In this document: positions 50,801 to 63,400 of the stretch, in pieces
How positions within the stretch are numbered: the first letter of the stretch is position 1
Layout of the letters: each line of letters starts with the position of its first letter
Assembly: GCA_945859605.1 (NCBI GenBank)
Contig: OX243814.1
Coordinates: forward strand, 31,841,002-31,905,001
DNA from: Lumbricus rubellus
Lineage: Eukaryota > Annelida > Clitellata > Crassiclitellata > Lumbricidae
DNA length: 64,000 nt
Direction: 5' to 3'
Program-made: the position numbers and the translations under genes
The notes under the pieces: model-generated
Told to the model about the DNA's origin: nothing
Seen by the model: only the letters and a program-made list of their open reading frames with translations
The model's database searches: none

Positions 50801-51133
50801 GTTTGTCTGCTTGTGTGTCTGTTTGTGTCTATTTGTCTGCTTATGTATGCATGACTAACTGTGTCTGTTTGTCTGTCTGTGTGTCATATTGTGTCTATTT
50901 GTCCCTTTGTGTGTGTGCCTGTCTGTTTGTGTCTGCTTATGTGTGGATGCCTAGTTGCCTACCTGTGTCTGTTTGTCTTTCTGTGTGTGTGCCACTGTGC
51001 CTGCTTGTGTCTGTTTGTTTCTCTCTCTGTACGTCTATCTGTTTGTCTGCCTATCAGTCTGTGTGTCTTCTGCGTCCTTGTTTGTCCGTGCGTGCGTGTG
51101 TCCATCTGTTTCTCTGTGGATGATGATGATGAT

Positions 51134-51184
<51 letters not shown>

Positions 51185-54100
51185 CGAAGACGACGACGAC
51201 GACGATGATGGAGTGTTCAACGCCTACCGACATCTTTTTCACTGACTTCTACTTGCAGTTCCTCCTCAGCTTATTCAGTTGGAGTCCATAAATCCGTACA
51301 CGTTGAAGCGCCGAGAGCAGATCGTCCGGCTGTCGTGCCACTTCTACGGCTGGCCGGTTCCTCACGTCACGTGGCTAAAGGACGGTCAACGGCTCGAGCA
51401 GACGAGTCGTGTCAAGATGGATGATTTGGGCGAACTGTCGATCTCCCCGACCCGTGCTTCGGATGTCGGAATGTACCAATGCCGGGCGGAGAACCGGGTC
51501 GGAACAGATCAGGCGTCTACGCTGTTGGAGTTTGAATCCACCGGTTGGTTGGTTTGGTGGCTTCATAGGCGTACGAGGCGGGGTCCAGAAGAGGCAAATG
51601 CCCCCCAAAATTTCGGGCAAGTCTGTTTTTTCGGGCAAGCAGACCCTGGAAAAGACGAAAAAAGTTGTATTTTTCATGACGTATTTAAACTTTTTGTCTG
51701 GGAAAATTACTATTTCCCACCACGAGATTTATTTTCCGAGCAGAAGTAAAATCTTTGATCCCCCACTGCTGAAATCTCCCGCTCGCCTTTGGGTTGCGTT
51801 ATTTGATTTTTGTGGCTGTCCGGATTAAATTGTGTTTAATAATGTCAGTGATTAATGGGACCGGTACTTTACTGCTGCTTGTTATGAAAATAATTGAATT
51901 ACGATACATTAGTAGTTACAGTGATTGTGATTACGATATTAATGAGAATGGTAGTGAAAATGTTTTATTCATGATCATCATCATCACCTTCGTCATCTTC
52001 ATCATCATCATCATCATCATCATCATCGTCGTCGTTATTATCATCATCATCTTCATCACCATCATCATCATCACCATCATCATCATCATAGGCGTACGAG
52101 GCGGGGGTGCAGGGGGGCAATTGCCCCCCCCAAATTCGGGCAAGTTTGGTGGTTTTTTCGGGCAAAAAGTCGCGGACGACTAAAAAAAATATAAAAAAAA
52201 GGTCGTCAAGTTTCGAAGTTTCGGGCAAGTCTAATTTTTCGGGCAAAAAAGTCGCGGACGACTAAAAAAAAAAAAAAAGGTCGTCAAGTTTCGGGCAAAG
52301 CTTTTCGGGCAAAAAAGTCGCGAACGACTAAAAAAAAAAAAAAAAAAAGGTCGTCAAGTTTCGGGCAAATCTGGTTTTTCGGGCAAAAATAGTCGCGGAC
52401 GACCAACTTTTTGGCCGGATAAATTTTTTGGGCAGAAGTTCAATCTTTGCCCCCCCACTTCTGAAACCTCCCGTACGCCTATGATCATCATCACCACCAC
52501 TACCATCATCATCATCATCATCGTCATCATCATCATCACCACCACCATCATCACCATCCTCATCATCATCATCATCAGTTTCTGACACCAGCCATTTGGA
52601 ATGAATAAACAATATCCATTATTGTCGGTCCTTTGTCATATGTCCGGTTCTGCTCTCAGTGACATTGTTAGTCCAAGTGATGTTTTTTTGCTCTCTTTCA
52701 TAATTTTTTCTCTGCTGCATAATCTTTGTCTTTGTCTAAGTCATTAACATTTTTCGTTTGTATCATGGCCGTGGATTTGTGTGTTGAGGTTAGTCAAATG
52801 ACATTTTCTATGTCTATCTGTCTCTTTCTGTCTCTCTATCTTTCCATCTCTCTCTGTCTCGCTCACTATTCCTCTATCTCATTCTCGCTACATGTAAAAA
52901 CCATTTTATTCTTCGTTGAATAATTTTGTCTCTTTTGTGCTTCTCTCAGTAGCCATCCTTTGTAATCGTCCAGTCCAGTAGCAGCGTTCTTGGTCTTCCT
53001 TGTGTCTTATTTCCCTCCTCCATTCTCCCCTCGATGATGTCTCTTATTGTGGTGTCACTGGTCACTCATAATGTAGCTAATCCAATTTCTCTGCCATCTT
53101 CGTATTGTCCACAGCAGGAACTTTTTCGCTCCCACTATTTTTAAAGATTTCTTCATTCTTCTTGTGCTTCCTCCAGCTGTCTCTTTTTCTATTCTGCACC
53201 AAATCCACATTTCAAAAGCCTCCCTCCTGTCATCTTGTAATCACCCTTTCTCATCGTCCATGTTTCCGATCCAAACAGGACTACACTCCACACCAGCGTC
53301 TTTGCTATTATACTCTTTTTTAGGTTTTCTCTGTGGAGTTTTTCTTTTTTGTAAAATACTTCTTTTCCCATCGCTATACTTCTTTTTATTTCCAAATTTA
53401 TCTGTGGAATAATGGATGAGAGACAGAGAGCAAGAGAGTGAGAGAGAGAGAGAGAGAGAGAGACACACACACAGACAGAGACAGACAGACAGACAGAGAA
53501 GAGAGAGAAAGTGAAGGTAGGTGAAGGATTTTCTTCAAAGGCTTGTTATTTATTTACACGTAACAGTAGCTTCTTTTTTTCGTTCGTTTGTAGAGTACGC
53601 TCCTTTTCCGCCTATTGGTCTTGTTGTGACGGTTAACAGAACGTCGATCCGCGTTTCGTGGAAGGATCCGTCAAGCAACAGGCAGCGAAACGTTTCAGCG
53701 TACTGCGTTCACATCCTACAAGTGAAAGGTCACTTCAGTTTTAGTTTAGGTCCAATTTCAGTTATTCATTTACAGATATTTAGTCATCATTGTTCTACAT
53801 TGGCTCCCTTCTCCACAGCGGATTTCATACAGGGTCTGTGCTTTGGTTAGGCGGTGCATTGAGGGACAGGCTCAGTTTCGCTTAACCATAACCTCGAGTT
53901 TTCATTATTGAATATTGTCATTTTAGTTTTCATTAGTGAATACAAACACTACTGTAGTGTAAATGTATAAAAATTCTCAGTGCAACACAGAAACTACTCC
54001 AGGGAGAAGAACAACACTTTCGCTACCTTATATCAAGCTCCCAGCAGCCAGGTTATTAGATCGTCTTTGGTGTTAGATCAGAATCTGGGGGAGGTATTTG

Positions 54101-57100
54101 CGGTATACACATGTATATCAAGAGAAAATGAGATATAATATTGTAATATGGTCGAGCAGTGCACGCTTTCACGACATTGTGGGGCACGGTGGTGTAGTGG
54201 TGGCATCGTTGCCTTGGAGCCGGAAGGTTTGAGGTTCGAATCCACCTCGCTGCGTAAGGACCTTGGGCAAGTTCTTCACTCACAATTGCTCAACGCTTCG
54301 GCATGAAACTCCGATGCAGTGTCCGCTCTGCATTCGGGAGCGCCTCTGAGTAGAAGAGAGCTTGAAGAGGGGCTATAACAAGTGCACATACAAAGATAAC
54401 ATTTTATCAGTTTTGGTGACCACTGTCTTGTATTCTATTTATAGATAGCCGCCAAGATATTCAGAATGTTCTTCAGCGTGGCCAGCAGTCTGGAGGCATC
54501 ATGGACGTGGAGAATCTACGGCCGTACACAAACTACACCGTCTACGTAGTTGCGTACAACGTGCACGGAGGAAGCAATCCTTCACGCAAGCTGAATGTCA
54601 CGACTGCGGAAGATGGTATGTGAGCGTGATTGTCATCTCAGGGAAGAGGGAGGAGCTTAGATCTGGTCTTGACAGACTGTGTTGTGTTGTGGGTCTGTTG
54701 GATTAGAATGATTGTGATTACTGATGACTTAGAAATGACCTTCAAATGATAAAAATGTTTAAAACTGTCTTTAGATTGGAGCAAAGCTATTTTCTTGATG
54801 TGGCAACTTGCAGCATCTTGGTACAGCCTTTAACACCTTGACCGTGGAATCGGCGCTTAAAGTGTGGAACAATAAGTGACTGGACGCCCGTTGCCTTTCC
54901 AAAAGAAGTGCCTGGGCGCCCGTTACCTTTCCAGGCTGTTCTGGCCAATAAGTGGCAGGATGGCGTTTAGATTTTAAAATAAGTGCATGGACGCTGTCCA
55001 TGACCGTCCAGCCACACTTTAAGCTCTGCATGAAATGACTGTAATGTCTGGATGAACATTGGTGTTTTGGTGTAATTGAGTTTTCCACAACGAGACATTT
55101 GGTTGAACTGCAAAGGAGATGCTATTTTGAAAGAGGGGCTAATTAAGAATGATGGAAGAATAGACCAACATATAGACTGTGAATAAAGAAATGAGCAAAT
55201 TGTACAAGCTGCGTTCGGATTCAACCTCTGGTCTCAACCATGCCTCGCTCCTAGGTTTTTGGGAGGTCTTAATGGAGGTCTGGAAATGGAGATTCTGCTG
55301 TTTACAACTATTTAGTTCCTTTAGCCATGGACAATGTGAAACACGTTGGTGTAGTGCAGGGCTTTTTTAACGTGCAACTGTGCACAAAATGTGCAGCTTT
55401 AAATAGATTTGTGCAGTTGTAAAAGCACTTCTGTAAAGTTAAAACTAGCAGAAAAAGGTCATTGTCCTCCGATTGGAAGTAATTTATCATGGAGGATGGG
55501 AAAGAAAAGAAGGAGTTGTGCAGTTGTAAAAATTCCTTAAAAACAGCCCTGGTGTAGTGGGTATGTTTGTTGCCTTGCAGCTGGAGGGTTGCAGGTTAGA
55601 ATCCACCTCAAGCCGCTTCATAGGGATCTTGGGCAAGTTCTTCACTCACAATTGCTCAGCGCTTCGGCGTGAAACTTCGATGCAGCGTCCGCACTGTAGT
55701 CAGGAGCGCCTCTGAATAGATAGCTTGAAGGGGCGCTATAACAAATGCACATACGAACAAATATTAGGGCTGCATAGCCACAATTAACCCTTTACCAGTT
55801 CATTTTTAAATTTTAAGCCCGTTTTCAGCGGATATTCTCGGGGCAAACGGGTAAAAGATTAAGCTGTGTTACTTCTGGAAGAAGTTCTTTTTGCAAGTTC
55901 TGTTCGTTCATTTCAGTGCCACTCAGTTTTCCTGGTCTCCATTTGGTGCCACTTGACGCGAGTTCGGTGCGACTCAACTGGAAAGAGCTTCCCGCTGACC
56001 AGGCGAGAGGAATCGTCACCGAATACAAGATCTTGTTTCGCAAGCATGGCTCACAAATGTTCCAGCAAGTTCCGCTACCATCGTCATCAACCGAGTATGT
56101 TCTAAAAGGTTTGTTTACGTCAGTTAATTATTGAACGTTATGAGGTTGTTTTACTATTCTATTCTATTCTTCTATTCTATTACGGCAGCGGTTCTCAACC
56201 AGTGGGTCACGATTCCTTGTTTGTTTGGCTGACAGTTGGAAATGTAGACTATCTATAGATTCACATTTGATGCCTGTTTATTCCGAATAGAAGGTACTGA
56301 GCAGATTGATTTATTGGACAATACATGTATACCGGGTGATTGTATAATGTACCGTATATGGTGTATAACGACATTATGACAGGCCTATAGAACACAACGG
56401 CAAGTCCTGCGATACACTGGCCTTGTATCTAGGATCTTGGGATTCGTCCATTGCTGGCTCAAGGCCATTGAAAAGGAGATGAGTGCCTCCCTATGTTCCA
56501 CACAGAACTGGATGGACTTTACTTTTTATAGAACACAGCAATGCATTCACGTAATAATTTTATTTAAGCAAGAACGACTGATAGCCGTGAATGAATTCAA
56601 CTTATTGCTAATACTTTTGTGATTTCAGTTTGTGTAAGGAAATTTTACATCAAATTTCTGCGGAACCCCTGGCCGACGCCCTTGGAACCCCAGGGGTTCC
56701 GCAAAACCTTCGGTTGAAAATCTTCAGTTTGTTCCATTTGATAATTGTTGTTAGCTTTTTTGCTGCGTTGTCAGATATTTGTGGGGGCTGTTTATATTGG
56801 TTAATAAACATTTTTAGTACAATGGGATTGTTCATGGTTATAACTAGTATTGGTTTACTTGTCTTTCTTCTATTAACCATGCTGTTTTGCAGGTTTGTGT
56901 GTTTTTGGTTTTGTACATTGTGTGCTAGTTTGAACATGAACATATGACTGATGTATTTATGTAAGTTTTGTAGCTCAGATAAATTATATCTTATGTATGA
57001 TGTTATTTAAATTGTAGCCATCCAATAAATAACTTTTTATTGACTTGTATTTGGTTTTTTACTAGAGACAAGTAATATTGTAGACTCCATAAATATGTAC

Positions 57101-57353
57101 GTGGCTTAGGACAAGACAATTAGATTCAATTGTAGTTTTTATGAATGCCTCTTGTTTATTTCTTTTTTATCTGATAGAAGATGACTTACTAGAAGCCTTA
57201 CAGTTGTATCTAAATCATGGTGATAGTGATGACACTGATGATGAAACTGATGATGGTGGTGGTGGTGTTGGTGGTGGTGATGGTGATGGTGGTGATGGTG
57301 ATGTTGATTGTTGTGACAGTGATGTTTTTGGTTATGTTTTCACCCACAGCAGT

Positions 57354-57418
<65 letters not shown>

Positions 57419-60400
57419 TGACAGTTGCTAAGAATGTGAGAAATTGAGTGTGTTTTTGTCTTTGCGTGTGTTGTGTAGGTTTGGAAGCAGATACCAAGTA
57501 TGAGATTATGGCTGCTGCAAGAACAAGTGCTGGCTATCCACCCCTTGTCGCTAGTTCTCTGCCGTGGATCTTGTGCTTGACAAACGGCTACAATCAGTCA
57601 GAAGGTGGGTTTTGGATCTCATAGACAGAACCGTCAGTAAAAACAGTCAGTAATTGAAGTATTATGGCCAAGAGATACTCTGCGTCATTCATTTTGTCAT
57701 TTATAGAAATAAAATACGCCAAGTAAACATGTTTTTCTGTTATTAAATGCGGACTCAAATTGTCAGACGTTTTCTTCAAAGTTACCCCGAATATAATATA
57801 ATTGATAGTGGAATAGCTGTGTATGTTCAACCAATGCTGGATTTAGAAGGGAAAGAATGCAGACTTTGTCTTGAGCCAAATATTATTGCCTCATATTTAT
57901 CTGGATTTATGCAGCAATGAATGATGAATGTCAGGAAGACTGGCTGGCTCTCCTCAGAGCAGGCAGACAAGTTGATCATAGAAACAGAACTTTGTGTAAT
58001 ATAATACTGGTTTGTAAATATATCTTGTTTCTATCATATTACGGTCATGTCTCTCATGATACTTTCTTTTGCTCTCTATTCTCATCTTTCTTCAATTGTG
58101 TGTTTTTGCAAATATCTTGGTCTTAAACTCGATCGGCTAGAATGCATTCAGAATTCTCTCGCTCACGTGGTCCTGTGTGCATCTTTTCGCATAAATTCTT
58201 TAGCCCTTTAACTGAGCAGAATGTTAGCAGATTTTATACACTGCTCAGTGCTCAATGCACACTGTATACTGTGTACAGGCCATTACCTGGTACTGTTATG
58301 CTGAATAGCTTCCTTTCTTTTAATTTAAAAGATATCTAATCTCAAAGATTTTTCATATTTTCAGTTAAGGCGCCTCAGTGCTGTTTGGTATTCGGTTTCG
58401 TCTGCTGTTTTCACCACACGTGCCATTCTTTATATACTGCTCTCAAATTTCCTGAGCTGCAAATCTGATCTCACTGGTCTTCCCAAGGTTCATATTTCTC
58501 CTACGAGTTGGCGGTCCTAAATGCAGACGCCAGATGAACGGCATTCCTACTACGCCTCTCTCATATTTCTGCCTTCATGTTCAAACAGCTGCATCAACTT
58601 CTCTCTCTGCACGCATTAAATTCAAAATCCTCATGGGTCTTGCCCCAAAATATCTAGCTGATGTGTTACTCCAACCTCTTCCAGCATTATTTACTCTGCT
58701 TTCCAGCAGATTTGACTTTCTAGATCAGTTCTGTCCAACCTTTTGGGTCCACCGAAGAACTTCTTCTCGAAGGTGCTGCACCAGTAAATTCAAAACCAAC
58801 AATTATAATTTATTGAAAATTATTAACTATTTTAACAACTTTACTATCGAATAGTGAATCATCCTGGGGTCTTTTATTCATATTGTCCATTATAAGCTAA
58901 GTTACGAATGAATGGCTATGCAAATAGGCCTAGGTAGCTTTGTCTTTTCTTAACTTTTGTACAAGATGCAAAGCATTATCGAGGTTGGGTGCACCACTTA
59001 AAATGAGACTGCGGGTCTCATGTGGGCCAAAGGCTTGGCAGCACTGTTCATGTTCTTCATGCTAGAACAACTCTGACTCAGTCCTGATCTTCTACCTCAG
59101 ATAGTCCCTATCTTTCGAATGCGCTGTTTCCATCTACTCACTCTAAAATTCTAGCTGGTTACCTCTCCTCCTTTGCTTTTCACAATTTACCTGTTTCTGC
59201 TCTCACGGCCTTGAACACTGGGAGTGGGAGCACCTCTGCAAGGTTCTCCATATTAGAGGCACTTTAATACGTTATAAATGTTTGAATACGATTAGCTGAT
59301 GGTAAAAGTGCAGGATTCATATTAAAGGCATGCGTTTGTTTCAGCTCCTGATGCTCCGGAAATGAACGCTTTTGCCATCGAAGATGTCGCTGCCATCTTT
59401 GTCAACTGGACAGCGGGGAACCAGAGTGTGCCAACTCTAGGCTACAGACTCTTCTGTCAGATCAGCAATTTAATGGAAAGCGAGCAGGCAGTGCCGCCAG
59501 TCGAACTTGGCTCTGGCACCACGTCTCACCTATTTTCCAACCTCGGTATGAAGAAGTGCGGTGCACACTGTTTTTTCAGGTGTCAACATTTAAGTCTTCC
59601 TTATGAAAGAGACACAGCATTTCACGTTCTTAGTGAGTGGCTCCTTGGTTCTTTCCATGTGGTCTAGTAGTTGGCTGCTTTTGCCTTCTTGCTGAGAGTT
59701 GAGATGCTTTTGGTTGATGTGAACTTGACATTCAGTTTATACATTATATTTTTTTATGTTTCCTGTTGTTGCTCCTGATCAGTAATTATGATAAGTTCAT
59801 GAAATGATTAATCATCATCAGTTGAACAATGATTTTAATGATCTGCTCTTTGTTTAGAACCTTCTACAGTCTACCAGTTGCGGCTTTTGGCCTTCAATCA
59901 AAGAGGTGAAAGCCAGGCAAGTGCACAGACTGTTCGAACGACCGCAACAACAGGTGATGTTCGTCTTATTCTCCTGCAGATTGCTTAGTTCCATAATTGA
60001 AGAAGATATTGGTTGTATTTATTGGTTCGTTAAATTCAGATAGATTTTTATTGTTGTCGATAGTAATCATCAGCGGCTTTTGCTTTCAGGTTGAGAGTTG
60101 AGATGCTGTTTGTTGATGTGAACTTGACTTTCAGTTTATCCATTTAATTCTTTTTATGTATATAAATGATATAAAAATATATTGATTGTGTTTATTGGTT
60201 CGGTAAATTCAGAAAGATTTTTATTGTTGTCGATCATTAGGTTTGTATTATTTTACCTGACTTCTGAATACCGATTTTGTTTCCTGTTATACTTTCTGAC
60301 TTCATCGCATCTCGTATCTTCTTAAATGACAATGGAGTGTTGTTGTCATTGTCTGTTGCAGGTGTTCGTGACAATCGTCCGCCATCACCGTCGACTTTTC

Positions 60401-63400
60401 CGGTTTTTGAGGCGGAAGCCGTCAACAGTTCCGCCATCTCCGTGCGTTGGAAGAAGCCAACGACGCTCCCCAATGTCGTTGAATACACCGTGCGTTACAG
60501 ACGCACCAATCCGCCTTTGGTCGAAGCAAGCGGCAGCGTCTACAAATATGTTAAGAGGTTGAGATTGTTTGGTTGCAAAATGTCTTTCGTAGCTCAGATT
60601 GTAGTTCTATCAAACTCATCATACAAAAGATCTGCCCCCCTTCTCTACCTCCTCTATATCATTCTCTGCTTCTAGCTTATTCTCCTCTTCTGTTGGTTTC
60701 CCATCTTTGTCGTATAGTTCTTCTATATATTCCTTCCACCTCATACATACTTTCGCTGGGTCATCAATTGATGTAATACAATAATAATATTCTTCGTTTA
60801 ATTTCAAACTGACACAGCACAGTATGATTGCAATTCATCGTGTGAATGGGCGTATGAATGGTTGTGTATATCACGGCAGTTAAATGTAACTGTTTTGGAA
60901 GTTGTGCAAGGCGCACCACATCACTTCCAACTGCTCATTTTACCAACACCATATACCAAATGGAAGACAAGGTCATAGGCGTACGTGAAATTTCAGCAGT
61001 GGGGGGTCAAAATTTTTACTTCTGCCCAAAAAATAAATCTCGTGGTGGGAAAAACTATTTTTCCCAGACAAAAAAGTGGAAATATATCGTGAAAATTACT
61101 ATTTTTTCGCATTTTATCGGGTCTGATTGCCCGAAAAAACAGACTTGCCCGAATTTTGGGGGGGGCATTTGCCCCTCTGGGCCCCCGCCTCGTACGCCTA
61201 TGGACAGGGTCAACTTTTGGAGTATGTTGGGAAGCGTTCTATGTGCCAGAGTGTTACGATTACCCCAAATCACTTCCCCAGTTCTCAACCTTTCTAAACA
61301 GTAATTCATGCCATAGGATTGACATGATGAGTGCAGACGGAAACCCTTGTGTGCAATTTATATCTAATGAGTTGGTATGTGTTTGTGTATAAAGTTTTGC
61401 AGATAATTTGATCATCGGTAATCTTGATCCGTTCTCAACTTATGAGTTTGCTATCGAGACGAGAGGAAATCTAGCAGTACGTTCTCAGGCAATCAAATGC
61501 CAAACGAATGAGGCAGGTAAGTCGTTTAATGAACAGGTCACAGGTGGTGGTGATGGGGTGGTGGTGATGGGGGTTGTGGTGATAATGATGAATGGTGTTG
61601 ATGAACGTGATGAAGACAATAGAAACATGATAATGGCAATGGCATTGTGTACTGATGAAGATGATGATGAGTAGATGAGAAGAAATAATGTGACAGTGTT
61701 AATGATGGAATTGCTGATGATTTCTAGTGGCATCCAGATACAGCAGATACTGCGCAAAGTACAAGTGCACAACTGCACAAAGTACAAGTGCACAACTGCA
61801 CAAAGTACAAGGGCACAACTGCACAAAGTACAAGTGCACAACTGCACAAAGTACAAGTGCACGACTGCACAAAGTACAAGTGCACGACTGCACAAAGTAC
61901 AAGTGCACAACTGCACAAAGTACAAGTGCACGACTGCACAAAGTACAAGTGCACGACTGCACATGTGCCTCAGTGCTGTTATATCATATTGCAGAGCAGT
62001 TGTATTTCTCCTGGTACAATTGAGCAGCATTTCCCTCTGCCCAGGACATTTCCCCTATGGCAATTCCCTATCTCCAAGTCATTGTTCAAAACAAAATACA
62101 AGACAAGATTTAAAAACCAAAGATCTTAAATAATAATAGGTTATCTTTAAGAAGCATGTATTTTATGGCTAAACAATTAAGTTTTTCGTACACTACTAAG
62201 GGTTTTCTGCTTGAAATTAGGTGCTATACTATTCCGTGCAAGTAATTTAGAGCTTCTGTTTCCATGTGTCTGTTCAGTGCCATCTGCTCCTCTCGACCTT
62301 GACGTGACCCTCGTGGGTTCAGGTGTCGTGCATTTGCAGTGGAATCCACCAGCGAGAAAGAACGGTGTCATCACAAAGTACCTCATCCTGTACACGCCGG
62401 TTCAAGATTGGCCAATGGCGCACTGGTTCACAAAGGTGGAAAATGGTAATCGTTTACTACAGATTTGGTCTAACCTAGCAATTTCTTTTTCCCAGATGAC
62501 CTAGATCTTGTCAGTTAGCCATTCAACTTGTGTGGGTGCATTGGCTGAAAGGGATTTTAGTTACCTTGGTTTTAGAAAATTGTCGTGATGTGCCTCTAAC
62601 TTTTACGTGTTCATTGCACAAACAATCAGAACAGTCAGAACAATACTTATGACTCTGTATTATGACACAACTTTTATTTGTAATAATCAAACTTCTGCGA
62701 TCAAAATGGAAAACTATGGTAAATCTAGTCATAAATACAGCTGTTGGAATTTTAATATAATTGGAAGCTATTTTGTAGGAAGTTAAAAGTTTATTTGCAC
62801 TTGACATTGTGTGCGTGTGCGTTGCTCAACAAGACTTTGCTTCATAAATTTCTCAAGTCTTTTTTTATTTTGCAGTGGCTGTCCTGGGAGCGTCCCTGAG
62901 TAGCTTTTTGAAGGTATGCTGTATGAGTCCATAGAATGAATAAATATCCACAGTGCCAGATTGTTGCCCTTCCATATGGCATTCTTTCTGCTTTCAGAGA
63001 GTATGCATGTTTCAAGGCAACATATTCACTCAGCTGTTTTGCTGTAGGTACGCTGCTGTCAACGACGGTGTTCGACCTGCGATCAAGCGCCATCTACTAT
63101 TTTCAAGTGCAGGCAGCAACCAGCGCTGGTTATGGACCTCTGTCTGATGTCGCTCACATCAGCTTAGGAGCTGCAGGTACAAACAAAGCAGATGATGCAG
63201 TTAAATGATGATAATAATAATGACGACAATTTATATGGCGCCGTAACGTGGCCATACCACAACAAGGGCGCCTCACAAACAGCCAACTGCGGGATAAGCC
63301 TTAGCAAACAGATAAGTTTTGATTTAAAAGAGTCTACTGAGGCGGCCAATCTAATGTCCGGTGGAAGACTGTTCCAGCATCTGGGACCAGCAACCGAGAA

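Noticed and set aside
50740..51245. Cys/Leu/Ser-rich frames up to 127 codons before exon 7
   Set aside because: Translate the TGTCTGTTTG repeat and the GAT array; they run out of frame with Ig4.
61485..62133. Frames of 76-181 codons on both strands across the 23-bp repeat
   Set aside because: A repeat lacking stops; no family resemblance.
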